From the NCBI GenBank assembly GCA_031263155.1, contig JAISGK010000103.1:1-51921 (forward strand): 51,921 nt of DNA, written 5' to 3'. The notes below the pieces were generated by a model that saw nothing but the letters and a program-made list of their open reading frames with translations, had not been told where the DNA came from and did not search any database. Made by a program: the position numbers and the translations under genes. This document shows positions 43,028 through 51,730 of this stretch, in pieces; position 1 is the first letter of the stretch, and each line of letters opens with the position of its first letter. The DNA comes from Clostridiales bacterium. GTDB taxonomy: Bacteria > Bacillota > Clostridia > Lachnospirales > WQUN01.

Positions 43028-43100
43028 AATCATATCCACTGCCCGCCGCGTATGCTCATTGGTGAAATGTGAACATATTATGAATTTTCTAGAAACACTA

Positions 43101-43137
43101 ATAATAAGCTTGTGTTGACACACTTATTATGTATAAT
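43101..43137 (+). promoter_or_regulatory. Promoter and dyad operator of the ABC cluster
   Basis: TATAAT (43132-43137) with TTGTGT 16 nt upstream. A dyad ATAATAAG (43101-43108) / CTTATTAT (43123-43130) with TGTGT-TG-ACACA in its centre overlaps the promoter, a layout expected for a GntR-type or similar repressor site. Confidence 0.5.
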
Positions 43138-43172
43138 AAATAACTGCTGGAAAATGATACGGAGGGATTATA

Positions 43173-44120
43173 TTGATAGAGGTTAAGAACTTGACCAAGC
43201 GCTATGGGCAGCACTACGCGATTAACGATATAAGTTTTACTGTAGATGACGGCGAAATTGTGGGCTTTTTGGGGCCAAACGGCGCGGGTAAAACGACCAC
43301 CCTTAATATCATGACAGGTTATATCAGCGCCACGGAGGGCGATGTATCCATTAACGGTACAGACATCGTAGCCGAATCCGAAAAAGCGAAAATGAACATT
43401 GGGTATCTGCCCGATACCCCGCCGCTGTATAATGAAATGCGCGTGGACGAATACCTTATCTTTGTCGCCAACCTGAAAAAAGTAAAGCCTTCAGAGCGCG
43501 CGCAAATGATTGACGATATAAAAGAGACTGTGCGCATTGGAGATATGTCTAACCGCGTTATAAAAAATCTCTCTAAAGGTTATCGCCAACGCGTCGGTTT
43601 GGCGCAGGCCATGATGGGTTATCCAAAGGTTATCATCATGGATGAGCCTACGGTGGGGTTGGACCCAAAGCAGATTATCGAAATGCGCGATGTCATTACC
43701 AAGCTGGGCAAAAAACATACCGTGATACTAAGTTCTCACATACTCTCGGAAGTAAGCGCCGTGTGTGATCGGGTTATCATTATATCCAAAGGTAAAATTG
43801 TCGCGTCAGACACCACGGAGCGCCTGTCGCAGAGCCTTACACATGGACACGCCATGTCAGTGCGCGTGAAGGGCGAGTCGTCCAAAATTCTGTCCGCGCT
43901 CGCGAACTATCCCGTCTTTAAAGAGTTTGCCGAAATAGGCGGTTACGAACCCGGAACGGTTGACGTCACCATATCCGGTGATGAAAACGTTGACATACGC
44001 GAGGCTATATTCAATTGTATGTCAAAGAATAATTTTCCCATATTGCAAATGAAATCGCTTGATCTCTCGCTTGAAGAGATATTTTTGCAGGTCACGGGCG
44101 GCGAAAGGGGAATTTCTTAA
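43173..44120 (+). CDS. ABC transporter ATP-binding protein (GldA-like)
   Basis: A 315-aa ATPase of an ABC-2 type exporter. Walker A FLGPNGAGKTTT, Q-loop GYLPDTPPLY, signature LSKGYRQRVGLAQ, Walker B VIIMDEPTVGLD, His switch LSSHILSE, plus a C-terminal accessory domain (about 225-315). The start is TTG seven nt after GGAGGG. First of four tightly packed genes. The arrangement resembles the Bacteroidetes GldA/GldF/GldG genes but occurs widely in Clostridia, where its role is not known; gliding should not be assumed. Confidence 0.92.
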   Translation: MIEVKNLTKRYGQHYAINDISFTVDDGEIVGFLGPNGAGKTTTLNIMTGYISATEGDVSINGTDIVAESEKAKMNIGYLPDTPPLYNEMRVDEYLIFVANLKKVKPSERAQMIDDIKETVRIGDMSNRVIKNLSKGYRQRVGLAQAMMGYPKVIIMDEPTVGLDPKQIIEMRDVITKLGKKHTVILSSHILSEVSAVCDRVIIISKGKIVASDTTERLSQSLTHGHAMSVRVKGESSKILSALANYPVFKEFAEIGGYEPGTVDVTISGDENVDIREAIFNCMSKNNFPILQMKSLDLSLEEIFLQVTGGERGIS

Positions 44121-45013
44121 TGATCGCCATTATAAAAAAAGAGATGCGCGGCTACTTCAACAGTTGGATAGGTTACGTTTTTCTATTCATACTTGTTGGG
44201 CTGGTCGGCGTATTTTTCACGCTTATTAATATATACAGCATGAGCGGCGCGTTTCAGAACGCTTTGGGCAATATTACTATACTGTTGCTGCTTCTTGTGC
44301 CTGTACTCACCATGCGTCTGTTTGCGGAAGAAGCGCGCCAAAAGACCGATCAGTTGCTTTATACATCGCCTGTTCCTGTAACCTCCATTGTGCTGGCGAA
44401 GTTTTTGTCCGCTTTCGCGCTCGCTGTTCTTGGTTTGTTGATCACTGTCATTTACTGCCTTATGATAACCCCTTATGGGACGCTGCCGGTTGCGGAGATA
44501 TTTACGTCGTACCTGGGCTACGCGTTGCTTATGGCCGCCTTTATTTCCATGGGGATGTTTGTGTCCGCCTGCACGGAAAACCAAATTATTGCTGCGGTCG
44601 TGACTTTCTTTGCCATGATATTTATGTACATTATGGAGAGCATGGCGAACTTTATAAGCTCCAACCTCACATCGTCGTCTACAGGCGGATCGGCCGCGCT
44701 CCCGTCGCTGGCGTTTTGCGTTATCGTTGTCGGAATTGTGCTTTATCTTATATATGACAGTACAAAGCACCTGTACCTAACGCTTTTTATCGGTCTTGTG
44801 CTGTTGGCCGCCACCGTCGGGCTGTTGGTTTATGATCAAACTATTTTTGATGGCTTGCTGGTTAATGTCGTTAAATGGTTCTCTGTTCTCTCGCGCTTCA
44901 CGAGCTTTAGTCAGGGTATTTTGAATTTGGCGGACATCGTATATTACTTCTCTTTCACGGGCTTGTTTATCTACTTGTCCATAAACGCCATAGAGAAGAG
45001 ACGCTGGAGATAA
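44120..45013 (+). CDS. ABC-2 type permease (GldF-like)
   Basis: A 297-aa membrane permease with six to seven hydrophobic segments, beginning MIAIIKKEMRGYFNSWIGYV, the typical start of ABC-2 permeases in this cluster. The conserved RLFAEEARQKTDQLLYTSPV segment lies at about residues 72-91. Its ATG overlaps the last base of the ATPase stop codon, so translation is coupled. Works with the ATPase and the GldG-like protein in the membrane. Confidence 0.9.
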   Translation: MIAIIKKEMRGYFNSWIGYVFLFILVGLVGVFFTLINIYSMSGAFQNALGNITILLLLLVPVLTMRLFAEEARQKTDQLLYTSPVPVTSIVLAKFLSAFALAVLGLLITVIYCLMITPYGTLPVAEIFTSYLGYALLMAAFISMGMFVSACTENQIIAAVVTFFAMIFMYIMESMANFISSNLTSSSTGGSAALPSLAFCVIVVGIVLYLIYDSTKHLYLTLFIGLVLLAATVGLLVYDQTIFDGLLVNVVKWFSVLSRFTSFSQGILNLADIVYYFSFTGLFIYLSINAIEKRRWR

Positions 45014-45025
45014 GGAGGCTTTAAT

Positions 45026-46480
45026 TTGAAGTTTTTGGATACCTTAAAAAATAAAAGGGTTCGCTACGGTTCGTTATCTACCCTCATGATCATTATAGTG
45101 ATCGTGATATTGATATTCGTTAACCTGATAGCCGGCAGCCTTGATATAAAAGCCGATATGACCAGTTCCCAATACTACTCGCTTTCGCAGGAGTCAAAGG
45201 ACGCGCTCGCGGCGCTTAATGAAGACGTAACCATTTACGCGCTGGCGCGTACCGGGCAGGAAGCCCAAATGCTCTCCACCTACGTCGGCACTCTTACATT
45301 CAAGGAACTGTTGAGCGAATACGAGAATGTTTCGCCACGCATTAAGGTAGAGTATAAAGACCCTTACTTGTACCCGCAATTTGCCACGCAGTACGCAGAA
45401 GAGGATGGCGCGGTGCAGGCGGAAAGCCTCATTGTGGTGAGCGAAAAACGCCACCGCGTTATCTCCCCGTCAGAGATGATTACTTTCGGCATCGATTACA
45501 ACACCTATCAACAATACGTTGAATCTGTAGATATAGAACCGCGCATCACCAACGCGATCAGCTACGTTTCGGCGGAAAACGCCTATAAAATATATTCCGT
45601 TACCGGTAACAACGAGGTGCAGATTAGCGAATCTTTAACCAGCCAAATGGGCATGGCGGGCTTTGATATAGACTCTGTGGACTTTGCGACCACCGATATC
45701 CCGGAAGACTGCGATATATTGTTTATTACCCAGCCCTCGCGCGACTGGACAGAGGGTGTAGCCAAACGAGTGGCTAATTATCTTGAAAACGATGGCAGGG
45801 CGATATTTGCCGTAAGCTACGTCGGTTTTGACATGCCGGTTCTTAATGGCGTGCTGGAGGCCTACGGTGTAAGCATAGGCAGTTATATCGCGGTGGAAGG
45901 CGACCAAAATATGATGGCGGACGGCCCGCTTTACATTCGCCCCAATGTTTTGGAGCATGATATAAGCGCCAACCTAAAGTCTCGCCAGTACAACCCTGTT
46001 ATCGGTCAGGCGTCGGGCGTAGATCGCGCCGCGATAAAAAAGAATTCTACCACTATAGAGGATGTGCTAGTCACGTCTGGCCAGGCGTATGGCAAGGTAA
46101 ATATGCAGACCACCACCCTTGAAAAAGAGGCGGGAGACGTAGACGGGCCAATAACATTGATGACCGCCGTAACAGACAGTTACTATACCGATACGCAGCA
46201 CACCTCGAAAATAGTCATTGTGGCCGCCAACGGTTTTATTGACGAAAACCTTGACTACGCGGTTGGTGGCGCGAACTATTTTGTAATTGTAGAATCGCTT
46301 AACTGGCTTAGAGAGAGGACGGACGCTTTCTATATCCCCTCCAAAAGCCTTCCGCAAGACGCGCCGCTTACGCTTAACCAGGCGCAAATAGGGATTATGG
46401 CGTTCATGTCTATCGTTATCATTCCGTTTTCTATCTTGGCGGTCGGGTTTATCGTGTGGCTGAGGAGGCGTCATAGTTGA
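45026..46480 (+). CDS. GldG-like ABC auxiliary protein
   Basis: A 484-aa protein with a membrane helix at each end (about 20-40 and 452-478) and an extracytoplasmic part between them, the layout of ABC_transp_aux/GldG proteins. Visible family features: MTSSQYYSLSQESKDALAAL near residue 47, LLSEYENVSPRIKVEYKDP, and the LFITQPSRDWTE and Rossmann-like strands of the auxiliary domain. TTG at 45026 has GGAGG seven nt upstream. It sits 12 nt after the permease stop. Confidence 0.88.
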   Translation: MKFLDTLKNKRVRYGSLSTLMIIIVIVILIFVNLIAGSLDIKADMTSSQYYSLSQESKDALAALNEDVTIYALARTGQEAQMLSTYVGTLTFKELLSEYENVSPRIKVEYKDPYLYPQFATQYAEEDGAVQAESLIVVSEKRHRVISPSEMITFGIDYNTYQQYVESVDIEPRITNAISYVSAENAYKIYSVTGNNEVQISESLTSQMGMAGFDIDSVDFATTDIPEDCDILFITQPSRDWTEGVAKRVANYLENDGRAIFAVSYVGFDMPVLNGVLEAYGVSIGSYIAVEGDQNMMADGPLYIRPNVLEHDISANLKSRQYNPVIGQASGVDRAAIKKNSTTIEDVLVTSGQAYGKVNMQTTTLEKEAGDVDGPITLMTAVTDSYYTDTQHTSKIVIVAANGFIDENLDYAVGGANYFVIVESLNWLRERTDAFYIPSKSLPQDAPLTLNQAQIGIMAFMSIVIIPFSILAVGFIVWLRRRHS

Positions 46481-48165
46481 AACGCGTCATTTCTCTTGCT
46501 ATAGGTATTGTGCTGGTGGCAAGTTTGGCGGGCGGGTATATTTATTTGCAAAACAAGCCTGCGGAAGAGGTAGAAGAGTCCGAAGAGCCGAGCGAAACAG
46601 TAACCTTGATCGACAAAAAGGCATGGGATGTAGAGTCTGTGTCCGTCTCGTTAAAGAATGGAGAAACGACGGTATTATTCCCCGTCGCGGATCCAACGGC
46701 GACGCCGACCCCGACAATTACGCCCAATCCCAAACCGACAAGCACGCCTACGCCGGATCCGTCTTCCACCCCGACGCCGACGATTGACCCGGCTGCCACC
46801 GCTACGCCAACGCCAACCCCCACAAGCAGCCCCACACCAGTGATAAATTTTGTTATAAAGGATAATGAGTACGAAACGATCGATACCTACTCTGTTAACG
46901 AGATGGCGAAACTGGGTTATGCCCTTGGCTCAGCCGAAAAAGTAGTCGATAACGGCAACCCCGCCGACTACGGTCTTGACGACCCCGCCGCGACAATTAC
47001 GTGTAGGCTAAAAGACGGCTCGTCCCTGATTCTGCGCGTAGGGATGCAATCTCCGGCCAAGGACTATTATTATGTTATGCTGGAAGGCGACCCCGCCGTG
47101 TACATGATTAGCGCCACCACAGGCGACAGGGCGTTTAAAACGGCTGGGCAGCTGCTTGATAAGTCCATCCCGACCATCGCGGCAGAGTCGATAGAGTATA
47201 TATACATTGCCCAAAAAGGAAAAAAGCCTATAGAATTTGATTACCCCGGTACAGATGAAGAAAAACAGGCCGACCTGGATACGTATGGGGCTATCGAATT
47301 GTTTATGGCGACGCCTTACGAGGGCTGGACATTGTACACAAATAATTTTAAGACGAATGTGCTTGACAAGATATCTGGGTGGGCGATAGGGGACAATGTG
47401 GAACCCAACCCGACAGACTACGCCAGGTATGGGCTTCAAGAACCCGAGTTAGAGATATGGATGAAAGACAGCGCCTCCGAGGTGCGCCTACTGGTAGGCT
47501 CTGACGCGGACGCCGATAATAAGTACGTTAAATTGTATGATAAACTCGCCGTGTACAAAATGAGCAAAAATTATCTCACCCCACTTTACGATATTAATAT
47601 ATTTGGGTTTACGCAGCGTTTTATCGTTCTTCCCAATATAGATACAGTGGACAGGATACAGATAAACGATGACGCTGTGAAATACGATCTGCTGCTTAAC
47701 AGGAGGTTTGAGCCGGTAACGCCGACTCCAAGCCCAACCCCCACCAGCACCCCGACTCCCGACCCTGCATCGCCAGAACAACCCAGCGCGGAGCCGACGC
47801 CAACCCCTGATCCAAACGCCACGCCATTGCCCACTCCGACGCCCAAAACTGTTATCGCGCCGACGGTCGATGGTCAGACTGTTCAGGACGAGGCTTTTAA
47901 AAATTTTTATCAACTGGTTATAGGTCTGAGTTACGACACGTCGCTGCCGGAGCCGTTTTCTAAATCTGGCGCTCCCGAAGTGACCGTTATCTACACGCTT
48001 AACACGGGGGATCCGAACATTAATGTAAATTTTTATACGTACAATAAGGATTTTTATGCGGTAGAGTTGAACGGAGGCGAAATAGAGTTTGTAGTCGCCA
48101 AGCAGTATGTTAATAAGATGCTCTCGTCGGTACCAGACTTGCTGGCTGGCAAGTTGGACGAATAA
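46477..48165 (+). CDS. DUF4340 domain-containing protein with Thr-Pro repeats
   Basis: A 562-aa protein with an N-terminal signal anchor (LAIGIVLVASLAGGYIYLQ) and DUF4340-type beta domains (YGLDDPAATITCRLKDGSSL, LLVGSDADADNKYVKLYD). Two low-complexity Pro/Thr stretches (about residues 75-125 and 411-460, in the style TPTPTPTSTPTPDP) look like flexible, possibly glycosylated linkers; they divide the protein into two repeat units. TTG overlaps the previous stop by 4 nt. DUF4340 proteins regularly follow GldG-like genes; they are probably extracytoplasmic partners of the exporter. Confidence 0.88.
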   Translation: MKRVISLAIGIVLVASLAGGYIYLQNKPAEEVEESEEPSETVTLIDKKAWDVESVSVSLKNGETTVLFPVADPTATPTPTITPNPKPTSTPTPDPSSTPTPTIDPAATATPTPTPTSSPTPVINFVIKDNEYETIDTYSVNEMAKLGYALGSAEKVVDNGNPADYGLDDPAATITCRLKDGSSLILRVGMQSPAKDYYYVMLEGDPAVYMISATTGDRAFKTAGQLLDKSIPTIAAESIEYIYIAQKGKKPIEFDYPGTDEEKQADLDTYGAIELFMATPYEGWTLYTNNFKTNVLDKISGWAIGDNVEPNPTDYARYGLQEPELEIWMKDSASEVRLLVGSDADADNKYVKLYDKLAVYKMSKNYLTPLYDINIFGFTQRFIVLPNIDTVDRIQINDDAVKYDLLLNRRFEPVTPTPSPTPTSTPTPDPASPEQPSAEPTPTPDPNATPLPTPTPKTVIAPTVDGQTVQDEAFKNFYQLVIGLSYDTSLPEPFSKSGAPEVTVIYTLNTGDPNINVNFYTYNKDFYAVELNGGEIEFVVAKQYVNKMLSSVPDLLAGKLDE

Positions 48166-48197
48166 GAAGGTGAGCTTTACGGCTTATGAATAATTAA

Positions 48198-48232
48198 GGG
48201 CGCGATCTTCAAATTTTCAGCGCCCGTTTTTT
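48198..48232 (+). terminator. Intrinsic terminator of the ABC cluster
   Basis: GGGCGC / GCGCCC stem with a 16-nt loop followed by GTTTTTT. Confidence 0.8.
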
Positions 48233-48240
48233 CATAGGCA

Positions 48241-48269
48241 TTGAAAACAATTGGAAAATCTGCTATGCT
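48241..48269 (+). promoter_or_regulatory. Promoter of remA-gmk-rpoZ-priA
   Basis: TTGAAA (48241-48246), 17 nt, TATGCT (48264-48269). Confidence 0.7.
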
Positions 48270-48308
48270 TAAGGTGTGTCATCAAATCGACAGATAGCGG
48301 AGGAACAA

Positions 48309-48593
48309 ATGAGCCCTAACAAGCCCGTTAATATTGGTTTTGGCAACATTGTAATGTCCCAACGCATAGTGGCATTGGTTTCCAATGAATCCGCTCCCAT
48401 AAAGCGTATTATACAAGAAGCTCGCGAGCGAGGCCGCCTTATAGACTGCACCCATGGCAGGCGCACGCGCGCGGTAATTATCACTGATACAGACTATGTT
48501 GTCGTTTCTTCACTTTTGCCCGAAACCATATCAGTACGCGTTAGCTTTAAGGATGATATAAAATCCGAGGGCGAGCCGAGCGAAAGACTATGA
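48309..48593 (+). CDS. remA: RemA-like DNA-binding regulator (DUF370)
   Basis: A 94-aa homologue of Bacillus subtilis RemA, a ring-forming DNA-binding activator of biofilm matrix and osmoprotection genes. The core [40 protein letters not shown] and [19 protein letters not shown] is nearly complete; the C-terminal 15 residues vary. ATG at 48309 follows GGAGG by five nt. Its stop overlaps the gmk ATG. Position before gmk is the standard one in Firmicutes. Confidence 0.93.
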   Translation: MSPNKPVNIGFGNIVMSQRIVALVSNESAPIKRIIQEARERGRLIDCTHGRRTRAVIITDTDYVVVSSLLPETISVRVSFKDDIKSEGEPSERL

Positions 48594-49195
48594 AGGGTAT
48601 GTTGGTTATCGTTTCTGGACCAAGCGGAAGCGGGAAAGGCACTGTTGTAAAACGCTTGGTGGGCAAAAACTATGCGCTTTCGGTTTCTGTGACCACACGT
48701 TTGCCGAGAGCGGGCGAGATAGATGGCCGAGATTATTTTTTTCGTACCCCGCGAGAATTTGCTTACATGAGAGACCACAACGAATTGTTGGAACATGCCG
48801 TGTACGTTAATTATTTTTATGGCACGCCGCGTAAATATGTAGAAGAGCAAATAAGCGACGGCAAAGCGGTCGTACTTGAGATTGAGGTTAACGGCGCGTT
48901 GCAAATACGCGAGAAATTTCCCGAGGCGGTACTCATTTTCTTGATGCCGCCTACCATGGAAGAGTTGTATCACAGGCTCATTTTGCGCAACACCGAAAAC
49001 ATGGAGGTATTGGAAGACCGCTTTAAACGCGCGCACGAAGAAATAAAACTTATACCCCGTTATGACTACCTTGTTATAAACGACGTAGTGCAAAACGCAG
49101 TGACACGCATTAACAAAATAGTAGACGCGGAATCCCTGCGCCCTGCCAGAAACGCGAATATTATAAACGCCTTTAAGGAGCAAAGCAAATGTTAA
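48590..49195 (+). CDS. gmk: Guanylate kinase
   Basis: Phosphorylates GMP to GDP. The 201-aa protein has the P-loop [31 protein letters not shown] for GMP binding, [34 protein letters not shown] and the lid [17 protein letters not shown]. In this family VNGALQ is usually V-Q-G-A/W-x-Q, so Asn for Gln is a small deviation. ATG overlaps the remA stop (ATGA), and its own end overlaps the rpoZ ATG. Confidence 0.96.
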   Translation: MKGMLVIVSGPSGSGKGTVVKRLVGKNYALSVSVTTRLPRAGEIDGRDYFFRTPREFAYMRDHNELLEHAVYVNYFYGTPRKYVEEQISDGKAVVLEIEVNGALQIREKFPEAVLIFLMPPTMEELYHRLILRNTENMEVLEDRFKRAHEEIKLIPRYDYLVINDVVQNAVTRINKIVDAESLRPARNANIINAFKEQSKC

Positions 49196-49743
49196 GACCA
49201 TCGTATTCCGAACTTATGGATAAATTAAACCACAGCGGTAAAGTAGACAGTCAAATTACCAGCCGGTACACTATTGTTATTGCGGCGGCAAAGCGCGCCC
49301 GTCAAATCATAGATGGCGCTAATCCCTTAATATACGCCTCAAGCGACAGGGCCGTGTCTATCGCCATTGAAGAAATGGAGAAGGATAAAATACTAATAAA
49401 GACCGATCCCACCCGCTTGCAAAATAGCGACAAGCCCGCCAGACCGGCTTCGGCGTTTTTTCAGGGTATTATTCAAAAAGATACAAAAGCCGACAGAGAA
49501 GACGGCCAAAAGCCTTATGAGGACGATATTAGTGACGAAGAAGACGACGGATATAAGCCACCGCGATTTAAAGACGCCAATTATGACGACTATGACAGCG
49601 ATGACAAAGAACTCTATGACGAGGAAGACAGCGTGGGGATTGTACTTGATGATGACGACGATGACAATGATTTTTCTGATATAGACGAAGCCGCAGATTA
49701 CAACGAAGATGATTTTACAGATGATGAGGGCAATGTACGCTGA
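49189..49743 (+). CDS. rpoZ: RNA polymerase omega subunit with long acidic tail
   Basis: Omega helps assemble RNA polymerase. Residues 1-72 match Gram-positive omega ([40 protein letters not shown], and SDRAVSIAIEEMEKDKI). The family is usually 60-110 aa; here 184 aa, because of a linker and an Asp/Glu-rich tail (about 110-184, with DDDDDNDFSDIDEA and EDSVGIVLDDD). The gene overlaps gmk by 7 nt and the priA start by 11 nt. The tail has no visible domain; a charged disordered extension is the simplest reading. Confidence 0.92.
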   Translation: MLRPSYSELMDKLNHSGKVDSQITSRYTIVIAAAKRARQIIDGANPLIYASSDRAVSIAIEEMEKDKILIKTDPTRLQNSDKPARPASAFFQGIIQKDTKADREDGQKPYEDDISDEEDDGYKPPRFKDANYDDYDSDDKELYDEEDSVGIVLDDDDDDNDFSDIDEAADYNEDDFTDDEGNVR

Positions 49744-51730
49744 GGTAAGTGTAAATATACCATACAAAAAACTAAATAGGACTTTTAGTTATGCTGTGCC
49801 AGAGGGTATGCCCGCGCGCAGGGGCGTAAGGGTAATAGTGCCGTTTGGCAAGGGAGATAAGCTCGTGGAAGGCTTTGTAACCCGGCTAACCCCTGACGAG
49901 CCGCAAAATGTGGATAAAATTAAATTTATCGCTCAGATTTGCGGCGAAGAAGTGGCGTTTGACGCGCATATGCTGGAGCTTGCGCGGTGGATGAGCGATA
50001 AGTACTTTACCTCGCTCTCAGAATGTCTTAAGTGCGTTATACCGTCGGGCGTTCGGCTTAAATCGCCGCGCCGCGCGCCCGTGCGCCCGCCCAGCGTCTT
50101 CACAAGTCCCAAGCCTGTGCTTACAAACGAGCAAGAGGCGGCGCTTGCACGCATATTGCAAGTGGCAGATAATCCGCAAAAACCCGTTTTATTGCATGGG
50201 GTAACAGGCAGCGGTAAAACGGAGGTGTACCTGCGTGTTATTGAGCATGTGTTGTCTATGGGCAAGCAGGCCATTGCGCTTGTGCCAGAGATATCGCTAA
50301 CGCCGCAGACACTTGGCATGTTTATCGCGCGCTTTGGCGAGTTAGTGTGCGTAACACATTCTAAACTAAGCAAGAGTGAAAAATTAATACAATGGAAAAA
50401 AGCAAGAGACGGTGAGGCCGCCGTTATGGTTGGTCCGCGTTCAGCCGTTTTTGCGCCATTTACTAATCTAGGCGTTATAATTATCGACGAAGAGCATGAG
50501 CATACATACAAATCTGAAACCGCCCCAAAATATTCCGCGTTTGAAATGGGTAAAAAACGCTGTGAAATGTCTGGCGCATTGCTGCTACTGGGTTCGGCTA
50601 CGCCGAGTTTGTCTGCTTTTTATGCTGTGGGGACGGGCGATATGGAGCTTTGCGCGATTAACCATCGCGTTAATCTGAAACCGCCCCAGGTAGATATTAT
50701 AGACATGAGACGCGAACTGGCGTTTGGCAACCGTTCCATTTTTAGCCAGGCGTTGCGGGAGGCGTTGGAGCGTAATATTAAATCGGGCAAACAGTCCATA
50801 TTGTTCCTTAACCGGCGCGGACACTCCACATTTGTATCTTGCCGGCGCTGCGGCCATGTGCTGGGCTGTGGACAGTGCAGCGTTAACTATACGTACCATC
50901 AAATAGATGATACGCTGGTGTGTCACTATTGTGGTAAAACCATACGGCAACCAGAGGTGTGCCCCGTGTGTGGCTCCAAATTTTTGCGGCTTTTTGGCCT
51001 GGGAACAGAAAAAGTGGAAGAAGAGACGCGCAGATTGTTCCCCGACGCAAAAATTGTGCGGATGGATATGGATACAACAAAGGGCAAGTACGGTCATGAA
51101 GACATGCTCAACAGCTTTCGCGACTCGGGCGATATTCTTATTGGCACACAGATGATCGCCAAGGGCTTGGATTTTCCCAACGTTACAGTAGTTGGAGTCG
51201 TCGCCGCCGACTTAAGTTTAAACAATGGCGACTACCGCGCTGGAGAAACCACCTTTCAATTGCTAACGCAGGTTGCCGGCAGGGCGGGGCGCGCGGAATT
51301 TCCCGGTCAGGTGTTTATTCAAACGTATATGCCAGAGCATTACGCGGTTATTTTTGCCGCCAAACAGAATTATCGCGGGTTTTATGAGCACGAGATCTCC
51401 CTTCGGCGGCAAATGAATTATCCTCCATTTGTGCATGTGTTCTCAGTCATGTTTACCGGTGAGGACGAAACAGCCATAAAACTTTTATTGCTTAAATTAA
51501 AGAACATTATGAACGCCTTTAACCGCCATAACCGATTCGAAATGCTTGGGCCGGCGCCGGCGCAAATTGTAAGGATAAAGAATCGATACAGATGGAAAAT
51601 ATTGATAAAATGCGTTGATGAGGATAAATTAAAAAACTTTGCGCTGTATTGTCTCGAACGCTTGCGTGAACGTGAAGATCTATCGCATTTTGCCATTGGG
51701 CTGACGGCGGATCCTATGGTAATAGAGTAA
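49733..51730 (+). CDS. priA: Primosomal protein N' (PriA helicase)
   Basis: Restart helicase that loads the replisome at stalled forks. The 665-aa protein begins MYAEVSVNIPYKKLNRTFSY at ATG 49733, inside the end of rpoZ, with GATGAGGG upstream. It has the 3' DNA-binding domain (1-100), Walker A LHGVTGSGKTEVYL, DEEHEHTYKSE, and the zinc region with eight cysteines (CRRCGHVLGCGQC, CHYCGK, CPVCGS), then helicase motifs GTQMIAKGLDFPNV and QVAGRAGRAE. It is at the short end of the family. In many Firmicutes coaBC lies between rpoZ and priA; it is absent here. An IS end follows its stop directly. Confidence 0.96.
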   Translation: MYAEVSVNIPYKKLNRTFSYAVPEGMPARRGVRVIVPFGKGDKLVEGFVTRLTPDEPQNVDKIKFIAQICGEEVAFDAHMLELARWMSDKYFTSLSECLKCVIPSGVRLKSPRRAPVRPPSVFTSPKPVLTNEQEAALARILQVADNPQKPVLLHGVTGSGKTEVYLRVIEHVLSMGKQAIALVPEISLTPQTLGMFIARFGELVCVTHSKLSKSEKLIQWKKARDGEAAVMVGPRSAVFAPFTNLGVIIIDEEHEHTYKSETAPKYSAFEMGKKRCEMSGALLLLGSATPSLSAFYAVGTGDMELCAINHRVNLKPPQVDIIDMRRELAFGNRSIFSQALREALERNIKSGKQSILFLNRRGHSTFVSCRRCGHVLGCGQCSVNYTYHQIDDTLVCHYCGKTIRQPEVCPVCGSKFLRLFGLGTEKVEEETRRLFPDAKIVRMDMDTTKGKYGHEDMLNSFRDSGDILIGTQMIAKGLDFPNVTVVGVVAADLSLNNGDYRAGETTFQLLTQVAGRAGRAEFPGQVFIQTYMPEHYAVIFAAKQNYRGFYEHEISLRRQMNYPPFVHVFSVMFTGEDETAIKLLLLKLKNIMNAFNRHNRFEMLGPAPAQIVRIKNRYRWKILIKCVDEDKLKNFALYCLERLREREDLSHFAIGLTADPMVIE

